Shown here: positions 33,986 through 43,246 of the stretch, in pieces | Layout of the letters: the number at the start of each line of letters is the position of its first letter | Numbering within the stretch: position 1 is the stretch's first letter | Assembly: GCF_039023475.1 (NCBI RefSeq) | Contig: NZ_JBCHVB010000001.1 | Coordinates: 806,001-870,000, forward strand | Direction: 5' to 3' | From: Erwinia sp039023475 | GTDB lineage: Bacteria > Pseudomonadota > Gammaproteobacteria > Enterobacterales > Enterobacteriaceae | DNA length: 64,000 nt | The notes under the pieces: model-generated | Database searches by the model: none | Seen by the model: only the letters and a program-made list of their open reading frames with translations | Told to the model about the DNA's origin: nothing | Made by a program: the position numbers and the translations under genes

Positions 33986-34786
33986 TTAATTGTCCTGGAG
34001 GCTTATAAGCTCATACAGCTGGCGCGAGCTCCAGCGCCACTCTTCAATCTGGTATACCGGCAGTGTCGGCATCAGCGCGTTAGTGATCACCACTTCATCC
34101 GCGCCAGCAAGCGTTTCAGGCGGAACCCGGACCTCTTTAACAGCTATGCCCTGCCCGTGAAGCAGACGTATGACGCGCTGACGCTGGATGCCGTTGACGC
34201 CGGAATCGCTGAGATCGGGCGTGAAGACGTCCCTACCCTTACGCCAGAATAAATTAGCCGCACAGCATTCCACCAGCATACCTTCAGTGTCAAGCACCAG
34301 GGCTTCATCCGCGCCGGTCTGCTCAAGCTGTGTGCGGATCAGGACCTGTTCAAGCCGGTTAAGGTGCTTGATACCCGCCAGCAGGGAATTGCGGCTCAGG
34401 CGCACCGGGCTTAGTGCCAGTCTGGCGCCGGTCTGACGGAGCTGATGGTAACGGGCGGGATAGGGAGAGACGGAAAGCATCCGGGTCGGGTTGCCACATC
34501 CCACCGCGCTGTAGCCCCGCCCTCCGGCTCCCCGGGAGAGGATCACCTTCAGCACGCCCTCTTCCTGCCCACGGCTGACATGGATCATCTCCTGGCGCAG
34601 CGCATGCCAGTCAACGCGCTCAATCAGCAGCCGCTGGCACGCCTGGCTGAGCCGTTCAATGTGCTGCTCCAGCGCCACCACCTCGCCGTCGATAAGACGC
34701 GCCGTTGTGAAACAGCCATCGCCGAACTGAACAGCCCGGTCGTTTGCGTTAATACGGGTTTCTGGTTCGCCATTAATCCAAATCAT
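33986..34786 (-). CDS. pabC: Aminodeoxychorismate lyase
   Basis: PLP enzyme of fold type IV, 266 residues, making p-aminobenzoate for folate from 4-amino-4-deoxychorismate. The PLP Lys is in GIKHLNRLEQVL, the family pattern DEALVLDTEGMLVECCAANLF is present, and the N-terminus MIWINGEPE is usual. It ends 12 nt before mltG. A 289-bp spacer with a strong terminator separates it from fabF upstream, so it needs readthrough or its own promoter. Confidence 0.95.
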   Translation of the reverse strand: MIWINGEPETRINANDRAVQFGDGCFTTARLIDGEVVALEQHIERLSQACQRLLIERVDWHALRQEMIHVSRGQEEGVLKVILSRGAGGRGYSAVGCGNPTRMLSVSPYPARYHQLRQTGARLALSPVRLSRNSLLAGIKHLNRLEQVLIRTQLEQTGADEALVLDTEGMLVECCAANLFWRKGRDVFTPDLSDSGVNGIQRQRVIRLLHGQGIAVKEVRVPPETLAGADEVVITNALMPTLPVYQIEEWRWSSRQLYELISLQDN

Positions 34787-35031
34787 AAGATCCCCTGGAT
34801 ATGCCTCGCTTAGTGGCTTCCTCTGTCTGGAGGGAATTGTACAGGGGTGAATACCAGCCGCAACCCTGCTTATCCTCTCAGCGAGATAACCTCATTTCCT
34901 GGAGCACATTACTCATCACCTTAACCGGAGCTGGTCAAGAGTCCGGCATAAGCGCATCGCCGCCCGCTGGGGCATATTTTACGATTTGAGTGGCATAAAA
35001 GAAGCGCAGGAAGTGTTGGAAGGGGGGCATT

Positions 35032-35058
35032 AAAAAGGCCCGCGGTGCGGGCCTTTTT
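35032..35058 (-). terminator. Intrinsic terminator after fabF
   Basis: AAAAAGGCCCGC and GCGGGCCTTTTT form a perfect 12-bp stem with a GGT loop, 17 bp after the fabF stop. Its A and T flanks allow bidirectional function. It divides the fab block from pabC-mltG-tmk-holB. Confidence 0.9.
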
Positions 35059-35075
35059 CAATCTTTCAGTCGGGA

Positions 35076-36317
35076 TCAGATTTTACGGAAAATCAACGAG
35101 CCGTTGGTTCCACCGAAGCCGAAGGAGTTACACAAAGCGTACTCCAGCCCCTTGACCTGACGCGCGGTATGCGGCACAAAGTCCAGATCGCAGCCTTCAT
35201 CCGGATTATCCAGATTGATGGTTGGCGGAATAATCTGGTCACGCAGCGCAAGGATAGAGTAAATCGATTCTACCGCGCCTGCGGCACCCAGCAGGTGGCC
35301 GGTCATTGACTTGGTGGAACTGACCATCACACGACTGGCCGCTTCACCAAAGACAGACTTCACCGCCTGCGCTTCCGCTTTATCGCCCGCTGGCGTGGAG
35401 GTGCCATGCGCGTTGATATAGCCGATCTGTTCCGGCGACAGCTGAGCATCTTTCAGCGCATTTGCCATCGCCAGCGCCGCGCCTGCACCGTTTTCCGGTG
35501 GCGAGGTCATATGGTACGCGTCGCTGCTCATGCCAAAGCCTACCAGCTCGGCATAAATTTTCGCGCCGCGTTTTTTCGCGTGTTCGTATTCTTCCAGCAT
35601 CACGATCCCCGCGCCGTCGCCCAGCACGAAGCCATCACGATCTTTATCCCAGGGCCGGCTTGCCGCCTGCGGATCGTCGTTGCGGGTGGAAAGCGCACGC
35701 GCAGCACCAAAGCCGCCCATACCCAGAGGCGTACTGCCCTTTTCCGCGCCGCCTGCCAGCATAACGTCAGCGTCGTTATAGGCAATGATCCGCGCGGCCT
35801 GGCCGATATTGTGCACACCGGTCGTACAGGCCGTGGAGATGGCGATGCTCGGTCCTTTCATGCCGTACATAATAGTCAGGTGGCCCGCTATCATGTTAAC
35901 AATGGTGGAAGGAACGAAGAAGGGGCTTATTTTACGCGGTCCACCGTTGACCAGCGAAGCGTGGTTTTCTTCAATCAGACCCAGTCCGCCGATGCCGGAA
36001 CCGATAGCCGCACCGATACGATCGGCATTTTCTTCGGTAATGACCAGGCCGGAATCCTGCATGGCCTGAATGCCAGCGACAACTCCATATTGAATAAAAG
36101 CGTCCATCTTGCGCTGATCTTTGCGCGAGATAAACTCTTCACAGTTAAAGTCCTTTACTAAGCCAGCAAAACGCGTTGCGTAGGCACTAGTATCAAAATA
36201 GTCGATCGGGCTGATGCCACTCTGACCGGCAACAAGAGCATTCCAGGTAGACTCTACGGTATTGCCGACAGGAGACAACATGCCAAGACCGGTCACAACT
36301 ACACGACGCTTAGACAC
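35076..36317 (-). CDS. fabF: 3-oxoacyl-ACP synthase II
   Basis: Condensing enzyme of fatty acid elongation, needed for cis-vaccenate and thermal control of membrane fluidity; 413 residues. Active-site Cys164 (STACTTGVHNIG) and two His residues (NAHGTSTPAGD and STKSMTGHLLGAAG) form the KAS II triad. It lies 94 bp downstream of acpP with a hairpin in the gap, so its level is probably below that of acpP. Confidence 0.98.
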   Translation of the reverse strand: MSKRRVVVTGLGMLSPVGNTVESTWNALVAGQSGISPIDYFDTSAYATRFAGLVKDFNCEEFISRKDQRKMDAFIQYGVVAGIQAMQDSGLVITEENADRIGAAIGSGIGGLGLIEENHASLVNGGPRKISPFFVPSTIVNMIAGHLTIMYGMKGPSIAISTACTTGVHNIGQAARIIAYNDADVMLAGGAEKGSTPLGMGGFGAARALSTRNDDPQAASRPWDKDRDGFVLGDGAGIVMLEEYEHAKKRGAKIYAELVGFGMSSDAYHMTSPPENGAGAALAMANALKDAQLSPEQIGYINAHGTSTPAGDKAEAQAVKSVFGEAASRVMVSSTKSMTGHLLGAAGAVESIYSILALRDQIIPPTINLDNPDEGCDLDFVPHTARQVKGLEYALCNSFGFGGTNGSLIFRKI

Positions 36318-36378
36318 GTTCGTCCTCCAGGGAGGGAAAAAATGACACTATAGTGGAGTGGGACGTACAGATAAAACT

Positions 36379-36400
36379 CAGGCGGTCGAATGACCGCCTG
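36379..36400 (-). terminator. Attenuating hairpin between acpP and fabF
   Basis: CAGGCGGTC and GACCGCCTG pair around a 4-nt loop. On the minus strand the following bases are AGTTTTATCT, a partial U-tract. It likely stops part of the abundant acpP transcripts before fabF. Confidence 0.6.
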
Positions 36401-36411
36401 GAGATGCTCAC

Positions 36412-36648
36412 TTAAGCCTGGTGACCATTGATGTAATCAATAGCAGCCTGAACGGTCGTGATTTTCTCAGCTTCTTCGTCCGGAATCTCGGTATCGAACT
36501 CTTCTTCCAGAGCCATTACCAGCTCAACGGTATCAAGAGAATCAGCGCCCAGATCTTCTACAAAAGAGGCAGTGTTAACAACTTCTTCCTGCTTAACGCC
36601 AAGCTGCTCGCCAATGATTTTCTTAACGCGTTCTTCGATAGTGCTCAT
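36412..36648 (-). CDS. acpP: Acyl carrier protein
   Basis: Carrier of acyl intermediates; 78 residues, strongly acidic. The 4'-phosphopantetheine attachment site is Ser37 in GADSLDTVE (Ser36 after Met removal). Essentially identical to E. coli AcpP. It has its own promoter-like sequence in the gap after fabG and a hairpin behind it, which fits its very high expression. Confidence 0.99.
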   Translation of the reverse strand: MSTIEERVKKIIGEQLGVKQEEVVNTASFVEDLGADSLDTVELVMALEEEFDTEIPDEEAEKITTVQAAIDYINGHQA

Positions 36649-36695
36649 ACTATTAAATTTCCTATCAAAACTCGCTTTCGCGATGGTTTTCGTAG

Positions 36696-36724
36696 TGTAT
36701 AAAATGGTGAAAAAGATGCAACTA
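36696..36724 (-). promoter_or_regulatory. Candidate acpP promoter
   Basis: On the minus strand TAGTTG (36724-36719) and TATACA (36701-36696) have a 17-bp spacer, 48 nt before the acpP start. The leader behind it closely follows the E. coli acpP leader. Assigned from sequence only. Confidence 0.45.
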
Positions 36725-36801
36725 AATCCCGGCTGGTCAAACCACGATTTTACGCTATTTTGCGGGCATTACCGCAAATAACGCAAATAGTTTCGTGATT
36801 A

Positions 36802-37536
36802 TCAGACCATATACATCCCGCCGTTGACGTGCAGCGTCTCACCAGTGATGTAGGCTGCCTCGTCAGAGGCTAAAAATGCAACGGCATTGGCGATTTCCTG
36901 CGCGTCGCCAAGACGACCCGCTGGCACTTCCGCCAGAATGCCCGCACGCTGATCTTCACTCAACGCACGCGTCATGTCGGTTTCAATGAAACCAGGAGCC
37001 ACGACGTTAACGGTAATACCACGTGACGCGATTTCACGCGCCAGTGACTTGCTAAAGCCGATCAAACCCGCTTTTGCTGCTGCGTAGTTTGCCTGGCCCG
37101 CATTACCCATGGTTCCAACAACGGAACCGATGGTAATAATTCGGCCTACGCGTTTCTTCATCATAGCGCGCATTACCGCTTTTGACAGGCGGAATACGGC
37201 AGTCAGATTGGTGTCCAGGATCTCCTGCCACTCATCTTCCTTCATACGCATCAGAAGATTATCACGCGTAATGCCAGCATTATTGACTAAAATGTCCACT
37301 TCGCCAAACTCAGCGCGAATATTTTCCAGCACGCTCTCAATGGAGGCGCTGTCGGTCACGTTCAGCTGCATGCCTTTGCCGTTGTCGCCAAGCCAGGCGC
37401 TTATGGCTTCCGCACCGCTCTGACTGGTCGCCGTACCAATAACTTTAGCACCACGTGCAACCAGCGTTTCCGCGATAGCGCGGCCAATGCCGCGACTTGC
37501 ACCGGTAACCAGCGCGATTTTTCCTTCGAAGCTCAT
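36802..37536 (-). CDS. fabG: 3-oxoacyl-ACP reductase
   Basis: NADPH-dependent SDR enzyme, 244 residues. Cofactor motif TGASRGIGRA at 11-20, NNAG at 85-88, and catalytic Ser138, Tyr151 and Lys155 (YAAAKAG) are as in E. coli. It sits between fabD (19 nt) and acpP (153 nt) in the fab operon. Confidence 0.98.
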   Translation of the reverse strand: MSFEGKIALVTGASRGIGRAIAETLVARGAKVIGTATSQSGAEAISAWLGDNGKGMQLNVTDSASIESVLENIRAEFGEVDILVNNAGITRDNLLMRMKEDEWQEILDTNLTAVFRLSKAVMRAMMKKRVGRIITIGSVVGTMGNAGQANYAAAKAGLIGFSKSLAREIASRGITVNVVAPGFIETDMTRALSEDQRAGILAEVPAGRLGDAQEIANAVAFLASDEAAYITGETLHVNGGMYMV

Positions 37537-37555
37537 CTTTATCCTCGTCTGACTG

Positions 37556-38479
37556 TTAAAGCGCCGCCGACAGGCTGGCCGGATCGTTTACCGGCGCTGC
37601 CGTCAGGGTATCAACAATTCGTTTGGTCAGGCCGGTAAGCACTTTGCCCGGCCCTATCTCCAGCAGCGAGGTCACCCCCTGCGCCGCCATGAATTCAACG
37701 CAGCCCGTCCAGCGAACCGGGTTGTAGAGCTGGCGAACCAGCGCACTGCGGATCGCTTCCGGCGAGGTTTCACACCGGACATCAACGTTGTTGACTACCG
37801 GGAAAGCCGGAGCGTTAAAGGTCAGAGCTTCCAGCGCAGCAGCCAGTTTATCCGCCGCCGGTTTCATTAACGCGCAGTGGGAAGGCACGCTGACCGGCAA
37901 AGGCAGGGCACGCTTGGCGCCGGCCGCTTTACAGGCCGCACCTGCACGCTCAACCGCTTCTTTATTGCCGGCGATAACCACCTGTCCCGGAGAATTGTAG
38001 TTCACCGGTGACACAACCTGACCCTGAGCGGATTCTTCACACGCTTTTGCGATAGCCGCGTCGTCCAGACCGATAATGGCCTGCATGGCGCCTGTACCTT
38101 CCGGTACCGCTTCCTGCATCAGCTTGCCGCGCAGCTCCACGAGCCGGATAGCATCCGCAAAGCCGAGCACGCCCGCACAAACCAGCGCACTATACTCGCC
38201 AAGGCTGTGTCCTGCCAGCATTGCGGGCGCTGAACCGCCTTTTTCCTGCCAAACGCGGAAAATAGCAACAGAGGCGGCCAGCAGCGCGGGCTGAGTTTGC
38301 CAGGTTTTGTTCAGTTCTTCCGCAGGGCCGTTCTGGACCAGCGCCCAGAGATCGTAGCCCAGCGCATCGGAAGCCTCACGATACGTCTGTTCAATCGTCG
38401 GATTTTCAGCCGCCAGCTCTGCCAGCATGCCCACCGTCTGCGATCCCTGACCCGGAAAAACCATTGCAAATTGCGTCAT
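37556..38479 (-). CDS. fabD: Malonyl-CoA:ACP transacylase
   Basis: Loads malonyl groups onto ACP; 307 residues. Nucleophile Ser92 in GHSLGEYSALV, QGSQ oxyanion region near residue 11, and catalytic His in PVSVPSHCALM. It is located between fabH and fabG with short gaps (16 and 19 nt), the standard operon order. Confidence 0.98.
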   Translation of the reverse strand: MTQFAMVFPGQGSQTVGMLAELAAENPTIEQTYREASDALGYDLWALVQNGPAEELNKTWQTQPALLAASVAIFRVWQEKGGSAPAMLAGHSLGEYSALVCAGVLGFADAIRLVELRGKLMQEAVPEGTGAMQAIIGLDDAAIAKACEESAQGQVVSPVNYNSPGQVVIAGNKEAVERAGAACKAAGAKRALPLPVSVPSHCALMKPAADKLAAALEALTFNAPAFPVVNNVDVRCETSPEAIRSALVRQLYNPVRWTGCVEFMAAQGVTSLLEIGPGKVLTGLTKRIVDTLTAAPVNDPASLSAAL

Positions 38480-38495
38480 TGTGATGTCCTTTTAA

Positions 38496-39449
38496 TCAAA
38501 AACGAACCAGCGCCGAGCCCCAGGTGAAACCGCCACCGAAGGCTTCCAGCAGAACCAGCTGGCCCGGCTGGATACGGCCATCGCGCACGGCTTCATCCAG
38601 CGCTGCAGGGACAGAAGCGGCAGAGGTATTACCATGACGGTCAAGCGTCACAACTACTTTATCCATGCCCATGCCCAGCTTACGGGCGGTTGCGCTGATG
38701 ATGCGCAGGTTAGCCTGGTGCGGCACCAGCCAGTCGATAGCCTCACGCTCAAGGTTGTTCGCTTTCAGCGTTTCGTCAACGATGTGCGCCAGCTCGGTTA
38801 CCGCCACCTTAAAGACTTCGTTGCCAGCCATAGTAAGATATGACGGCTGATCCTGGCGTGCACGATCCTGATAAGAAAGGCTGAGCAGCTGACCATAGCG
38901 GCCATCCGCGTGAAGATGGGTGGAAATAATGCCCTGCTCTTCACTGGCGCCCAGTACCGCAGCACCTGCGCCGTCGCCAAACAGAATGATCGTGCCGCGA
39001 TCTTCAGGATCGAGCGCGCGCGCCAGCACGTCAGCACCAATAACCAGCGCGTTTTTTACCACGCCGTTTTTGATGTACTGATCGGCGACGCTGAGGGCAT
39101 AAGTAAAGCCGGCACAGGCGGCCGCGAGGTCAAAGGATGCAGAGTCATTTATGCCCAGCATTTGCTGGATCATACAGGCTGAACTGGGGAAAGCATGGCT
39201 GGATGAGGTGGTCGCCACGATAATCAGCCCGATGTCGTCCTTGTCGATACCGGCCATTTCCAGCGCACGTTGCGCAGCCTGAAAGCCCATCGTTGCCACG
39301 GTCTCATCCGGCCCGGCAATACGACGCTCACGAATACCGGTTCGGGTGACAATCCACTCGTCCGACGTATCCACCATTTTTTCCAGATCGGCGTTAGTCC
39401 GCACCTGTTCGGGCAAATAGCTGCCCGTACCGATAATTTTCGTATACAT
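38496..39449 (-). CDS. fabH: 3-oxoacyl-ACP synthase III
   Basis: Starts fatty acid synthesis by condensing acetyl-CoA with malonyl-ACP; 317 residues. Cys112 (DLAAACAGFTYAL), His in LVPHQANLRI and Asn in HGNTSAASVPAAL form the catalytic triad. It starts 5 nt after the plsX stop. Confidence 0.98.
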   Translation of the reverse strand: MYTKIIGTGSYLPEQVRTNADLEKMVDTSDEWIVTRTGIRERRIAGPDETVATMGFQAAQRALEMAGIDKDDIGLIIVATTSSSHAFPSSACMIQQMLGINDSASFDLAAACAGFTYALSVADQYIKNGVVKNALVIGADVLARALDPEDRGTIILFGDGAGAAVLGASEEQGIISTHLHADGRYGQLLSLSYQDRARQDQPSYLTMAGNEVFKVAVTELAHIVDETLKANNLEREAIDWLVPHQANLRIISATARKLGMGMDKVVVTLDRHGNTSAASVPAALDEAVRDGRIQPGQLVLLEAFGGGFTWGSALVRF

Positions 39450-39454
39450 GTACG

Positions 39455-40489
39455 TCAGTCACTCTTAGGTAATACAGCCTGAAGGCGCGCGGCAATTCGC
39501 TCGGGAATCTGCCGTCGCACCGCCTGCTCTGCCTGTTCAATTGCCGCTGCAAATGCGCGCTGATTAGCAGCACCGTGGCTTTTAACCACCGTGCTGCGTA
39601 ATCCTAACAGACAGGCACCATTATACTGGTCGGGATTAAGATGGCCGAAGCGCTTACTGAGGCGTTTTTTAACAAAACGCGCCACCAGCGGCATCCACCA
39701 CGCCCTTTTTTTACCTTCGCCCTGTGATGTCAACAGCGAAAGAAACATTCTTACCACACCCTCCATGGTTTTTAACGTCACATTGCCCACAAATCCGTCG
39801 CAGACCAGCACATCCGTTTTCCCGGTAAGAAGATCGTTGCCTTCGAGATATCCAATATAGTTAATTTCCGGCGTCTGGCGCAGAATTCCTGCGGCTTCCC
39901 GGATGCTGGTCAGCCCCTTGGTCTCTTCCTGGCCGATATTCAGCAGCGCCACACGCGGCGAAGCGACAGCCAGGATTTCCTCTGCCATGACGGCGCCCAT
40001 CACGGCGAACTGCACCAGCATGGTGCTGTCGGAATCCACGTTGGCGCCCAGATCCATCAGCACCGTTTTGCCCGCCTGCTGATTCGGCAGCACCGACATC
40101 AGCGCCGGACGCTCAATGCCTTCAAGCGGCTTGAGCAGTAATTTAGAAAGCCCCATCAGCGCACCGGTATTGCCGGCGCTGACGCAGGCCTGCGCCCTGC
40201 CCGCTTTCACCAGCTCCAGCGCCACGCGCATGGAGGATCCGCGGCTGTGGCGGATCGCCTGTGAAGGGACGGCATCACTCGCAATAACCGACTCGGCAGG
40301 AATAACGTCCAGACGTGCCAAAGTCGCTGAATCAGCTTTTGCGAAGAATGACATGATGATGTCGGGATCGCCGACCAGAAGGATATGCAGATGCGTATAC
40401 GAGGTCAGTGCCTGCATTGCCGCAGGCACTGTCACGCAGGGACCGAAGTCCCCGCCCATGGCGTCTATTGCCAGGGTCACACGTGTCAA
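39455..40489 (-). CDS. plsX: Phosphate acyltransferase PlsX
   Basis: Makes acyl-phosphate from acyl-ACP, linking fatty acid synthesis to phospholipids; 344 residues. The start MTRVTLAIDAMGGDFGP and ANVDSDSTMLVQFAVMG are typical. It begins 26 nt after rpmF and runs directly into fabH. Confidence 0.97.
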   Translation of the reverse strand: MTRVTLAIDAMGGDFGPCVTVPAAMQALTSYTHLHILLVGDPDIIMSFFAKADSATLARLDVIPAESVIASDAVPSQAIRHSRGSSMRVALELVKAGRAQACVSAGNTGALMGLSKLLLKPLEGIERPALMSVLPNQQAGKTVLMDLGANVDSDSTMLVQFAVMGAVMAEEILAVASPRVALLNIGQEETKGLTSIREAAGILRQTPEINYIGYLEGNDLLTGKTDVLVCDGFVGNVTLKTMEGVVRMFLSLLTSQGEGKKRAWWMPLVARFVKKRLSKRFGHLNPDQYNGACLLGLRSTVVKSHGAANQRAFAAAIEQAEQAVRRQIPERIAARLQAVLPKSD

Positions 40490-40515
40490 AGTATCGCCGC
40501 GCTGTTCCGCAAGAA

Positions 40516-40686
40516 TTACTTAGCGATGACCTTGCGACCGCGGTAGTAACCATCCGCAGTGATGTGGTGACGCAGATGCGTTTCGCCAGAAACTTTATCT
40601 ACGGAAAGAGTGGTAGTGGTCAGAGCATCGTGCGAACGACGCATGCCACGCTTGGAACGGGTTGGTTTATTCTGTTGTACGGCCAT
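40516..40686 (-). CDS. rpmF: 50S ribosomal protein L32
   Basis: Short basic ribosomal protein of 56 residues, MAVQQNKPTRSKRGMRRSHD at the start and YYRGRKVIAK at the end, matching E. coli L32 almost throughout. The ATG at 40686 lies 14 nt after the yceD stop, and plsX follows 26 nt later, the conserved yceD-rpmF-plsX order that couples ribosome and lipid genes. Confidence 0.98.
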   Translation of the reverse strand: MAVQQNKPTRSKRGMRRSHDALTTTTLSVDKVSGETHLRHHITADGYYRGRKVIAK

Positions 40687-40700
40687 GGACCTTACTCCTA

Positions 40701-41222
40701 TTACTTACGCTTTAAACTGGCTAATACGGCAAATGGGTTTGGTTTTTCCGCCTCTGGAGGCAATTTGCCAAAGACCATGTCCGCCTCGGACACTTCACAG
40801 TGTTCAGAATCATGCACCGGAACGACAGGCAGGGCGAGGATAACTTCATCTTCAACCACCGCCAGCAGATCGATTTCGCCAAACTCGTTGACCTCGACCG
40901 GCTCGTACGCTTCCGGTAGTGCTTCAGCCTGCTCGTCGGTGACGACCGGGCTAAAACAATACGTCACGTGAACCTGATGCGGGAAAGACTGGCCGCAGCG
41001 TTGGCAACATAGCGTAACGGAAACCGCCGCAGTACCGTTAAGTACCGCTAAACGCTGGTTGTCTATCGCAAACGACATCGTACATTCAACATCACTGTCC
41101 ACGCTCACTACCGATTCGGCAATCCGCTCCACCTGTTCAGGGGTGTAAACGCCCTGATAATCAAGACGTTTTTGAGCGGTACGGACCGGATCGAGAGTCA
41201 GGGGTAATTTTACCTTTTGCAT
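40701..41222 (-). CDS. yceD: YceD, DUF177 large-ribosomal accumulation protein
   Basis: Protein of 173 residues of the DUF177 family, required in plants and bacteria for 23S rRNA accumulation. A CxxC pair in VTLCCQRCGQSFPH and the acidic C-terminal half, with ending SLKRK, are typical. It is the first gene of the yceD-rpmF-plsX-fab cluster and is divergent from maf across 142 bp, which should hold both promoters. Confidence 0.95.
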   Translation of the reverse strand: MQKVKLPLTLDPVRTAQKRLDYQGVYTPEQVERIAESVVSVDSDVECTMSFAIDNQRLAVLNGTAAVSVTLCCQRCGQSFPHQVHVTYCFSPVVTDEQAEALPEAYEPVEVNEFGEIDLLAVVEDEVILALPVVPVHDSEHCEVSEADMVFGKLPPEAEKPNPFAVLASLKRK

Positions 41223-41364
41223 AGGGCGCGCATATTAACTTTGTAACGAGATAGAGTCAAAGAAAAAGGCCGTCTAAACGCACCTTTCCCCCATAATACG
41301 CATCCACTGCGGCGCATAGTTTAAAATGCGGCGGACGAATTCGCTATCTATTCTGGAAAAAAAT

Positions 41365-41949
41365 ATGACCCGACTTGTTTTAGCCTCAACTTCCCCCTTT
41401 CGCAAAGCGCTGCTGGAAAAGCTGGGCCTCCCTTTTATCACTGCCGCGCCGGAGGTGGACGAAACGCCGCTTGATAACGAAACCGCCACGGAGCTGGTAA
41501 TGCGGCTGGCTGCTGCCAAGGCCAGGGCGCTGGCTGACCGTTTTCCCGACCACCTTATTATAGGATCCGATCAGGTCTGCGTGATGGGTGGCGCAATTGC
41601 CGGTAAGCCGCATACGGAAGAGAATGCCCGTGCGCAGCTCCGGCTGGCCAGCGGCCAGAGCGTGACCTTCTATACCGGCCTGGCGCTCTGTAACAGCCGT
41701 ACACAGCAGCTGAACTGCCTTTGCGAGCCATTCAGCGTCGATTTTCGTTCGCTCAGCGAAGAAGAAATCACTCACTACATCCGTAAAGAGCAGCCGCTCA
41801 ACTGCGCGGGCAGTTTCAAAAGCGAAGGATTAGGCATCACGCTGTTCGAGCGCCTCTCAGGGCGCGACCCAAATACGCTGGTCGGGCTGCCGCTGATCGC
41901 ACTCTGCGAGATGCTGCGTGAAGCGGGACTGGATCCGCTGGGAGGTTAA
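41365..41949 (+). CDS. yceF: Maf-like nucleotide pyrophosphatase (m7GTP type)
   Basis: Housecleaning enzyme of 194 residues. E. coli YceF hydrolyses m7GTP. The N-terminal motif LVLASTSPFRKALLEKLGL and the metal-site region IIGSDQVCV mark the family. The start is ATG 41365; the frame is open up to 41326 but the extension lacks homology. Divergent from yceD and convergent with rluC. Confidence 0.93.
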   Translation: MTRLVLASTSPFRKALLEKLGLPFITAAPEVDETPLDNETATELVMRLAAAKARALADRFPDHLIIGSDQVCVMGGAIAGKPHTEENARAQLRLASGQSVTFYTGLALCNSRTQQLNCLCEPFSVDFRSLSEEEITHYIRKEQPLNCAGSFKSEGLGITLFERLSGRDPNTLVGLPLIALCEMLREAGLDPLGG

Positions 41950-42068
41950 GTCGCTCCAGGCCATCATGGACGGCTTAACGGCGTTCGGCAGAGATGTACC
42001 TCACTGTCGCCGATTGCCCGTGCTCCGTTTTGTCCGCATAGCAAACGTAACGGGCACGGCTCTGGGCA

Positions 42069-43031
42069 TTACCTGGCTGGAGAGTTTTTACGCAACACTT
42101 CAAGACAGTGCTTCAGCTCTGCATCAAGTGGCGCTTCTACCCGCATCACCTCGCCAGTGTTGGGATGGGTAAACCTGAGCGCAGCCGCATGCAGAAACAG
42201 CCTTTTCAGCCCGGTGCCTGCCAGCTGAGCGTCGAAGTCCCTTTCGCCATAGCGATCGTCAAAGGCAATAGGATGCCCGGCGTGCAGCGTATGCACACGT
42301 ATCTGATGGGTGCGGCCCGTGATCGGGCTGGCTTTCACCAGCGTTGCATTGGCGTAACGCTCTTCTATTTTAAAACGCGTTTCGGAAGGCTTTCCTTCAC
42401 TGTTGACGCGCACGATACGCTCCCCGCTTTGCAGAATATTTTTCAGCAAGGGGGCCTGTACGGCCTTTATATGGGCAGGCCAGGCACCACGCACCAGCGC
42501 CAGGTAATCCTTTTGCATCCCTTTTTCGCGCAGCTGCTCATGCAGCGAACGCAGCGCGGAGCGCTTTTTAGCGACCAGCAAGATGCCCGAGGTATCCCGA
42601 TCCAGACGGTGCACAAGCTCCAGAAAGCGGGCTTCCGGTCGCAGCGCACGCAATCCTTCAATCACGCCAAAACTGAGTCCACTCCCGCCATGTACGGCCG
42701 TGCCGGAAGGTTTATTCATCACAAGGATATAGTCATCCTCAAACAGAATCGCCTTTGAGAGCGCGGCAACCTTGTCCAGTTTAGGGGAAACGGCAACCTC
42801 GTCGCGTTCTGCCACGCGAACGGGGGGAATTCGTATTTCATCCCCGGCGACAAGCTTATATTCCGGCTTGATGCGTCCTTTATTCACCCGCACTTCGCCC
42901 TTACGCAAAATGCGATAAATCATGCTTTTCGGCACGCCTTTAAGCTGCGTGCGTAAAAAGTTATCGATGCGTTGTCCTGCTTCATCGGCAGAAATCGTCA
43001 CAATCTGTACTGCTGGAGTATTGGTTTTCAT
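42069..43031 (-). CDS. rluC: 23S rRNA pseudouridine synthase C
   Basis: Modifies 23S rRNA uridines 955, 2504 and 2580 in E. coli; 320 residues. An N-terminal S4-like domain (RIDNFLRTQLKGVPKSMIYRILRKG) is followed by the RluA-type catalytic motif VHRLDRDTSGILLV, with the Asp nucleophile, and the GRTHQIRVH motif. The start MKTNTPAVQIVTISADEAGQ at 43031 was chosen by family match; the frame is open to 43202. It is divergent from rne. Confidence 0.97.
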   Translation of the reverse strand: MKTNTPAVQIVTISADEAGQRIDNFLRTQLKGVPKSMIYRILRKGEVRVNKGRIKPEYKLVAGDEIRIPPVRVAERDEVAVSPKLDKVAALSKAILFEDDYILVMNKPSGTAVHGGSGLSFGVIEGLRALRPEARFLELVHRLDRDTSGILLVAKKRSALRSLHEQLREKGMQKDYLALVRGAWPAHIKAVQAPLLKNILQSGERIVRVNSEGKPSETRFKIEERYANATLVKASPITGRTHQIRVHTLHAGHPIAFDDRYGERDFDAQLAGTGLKRLFLHAAALRFTHPNTGEVMRVEAPLDAELKHCLEVLRKNSPAR

Positions 43032-43246
43032 GGTTCGCGATTCTAAATAGGGCGTGAGGATAGCGCCACCTCTTTTTCTGTGCTTAACTGTCTGTAAGCC
43101 TTTTCCACGGCGCTTTTGCGGCCAGTTTTTAGGCAATTTGCATTGATGATATGCAATTCCTCCTAAAAGCTGGAATAAACATCGCAACGTGGGAAAAGTC
43201 ACCTTGCTATCACAAGGTTAGCGATGGAATAATGTTATCGTTTTCC

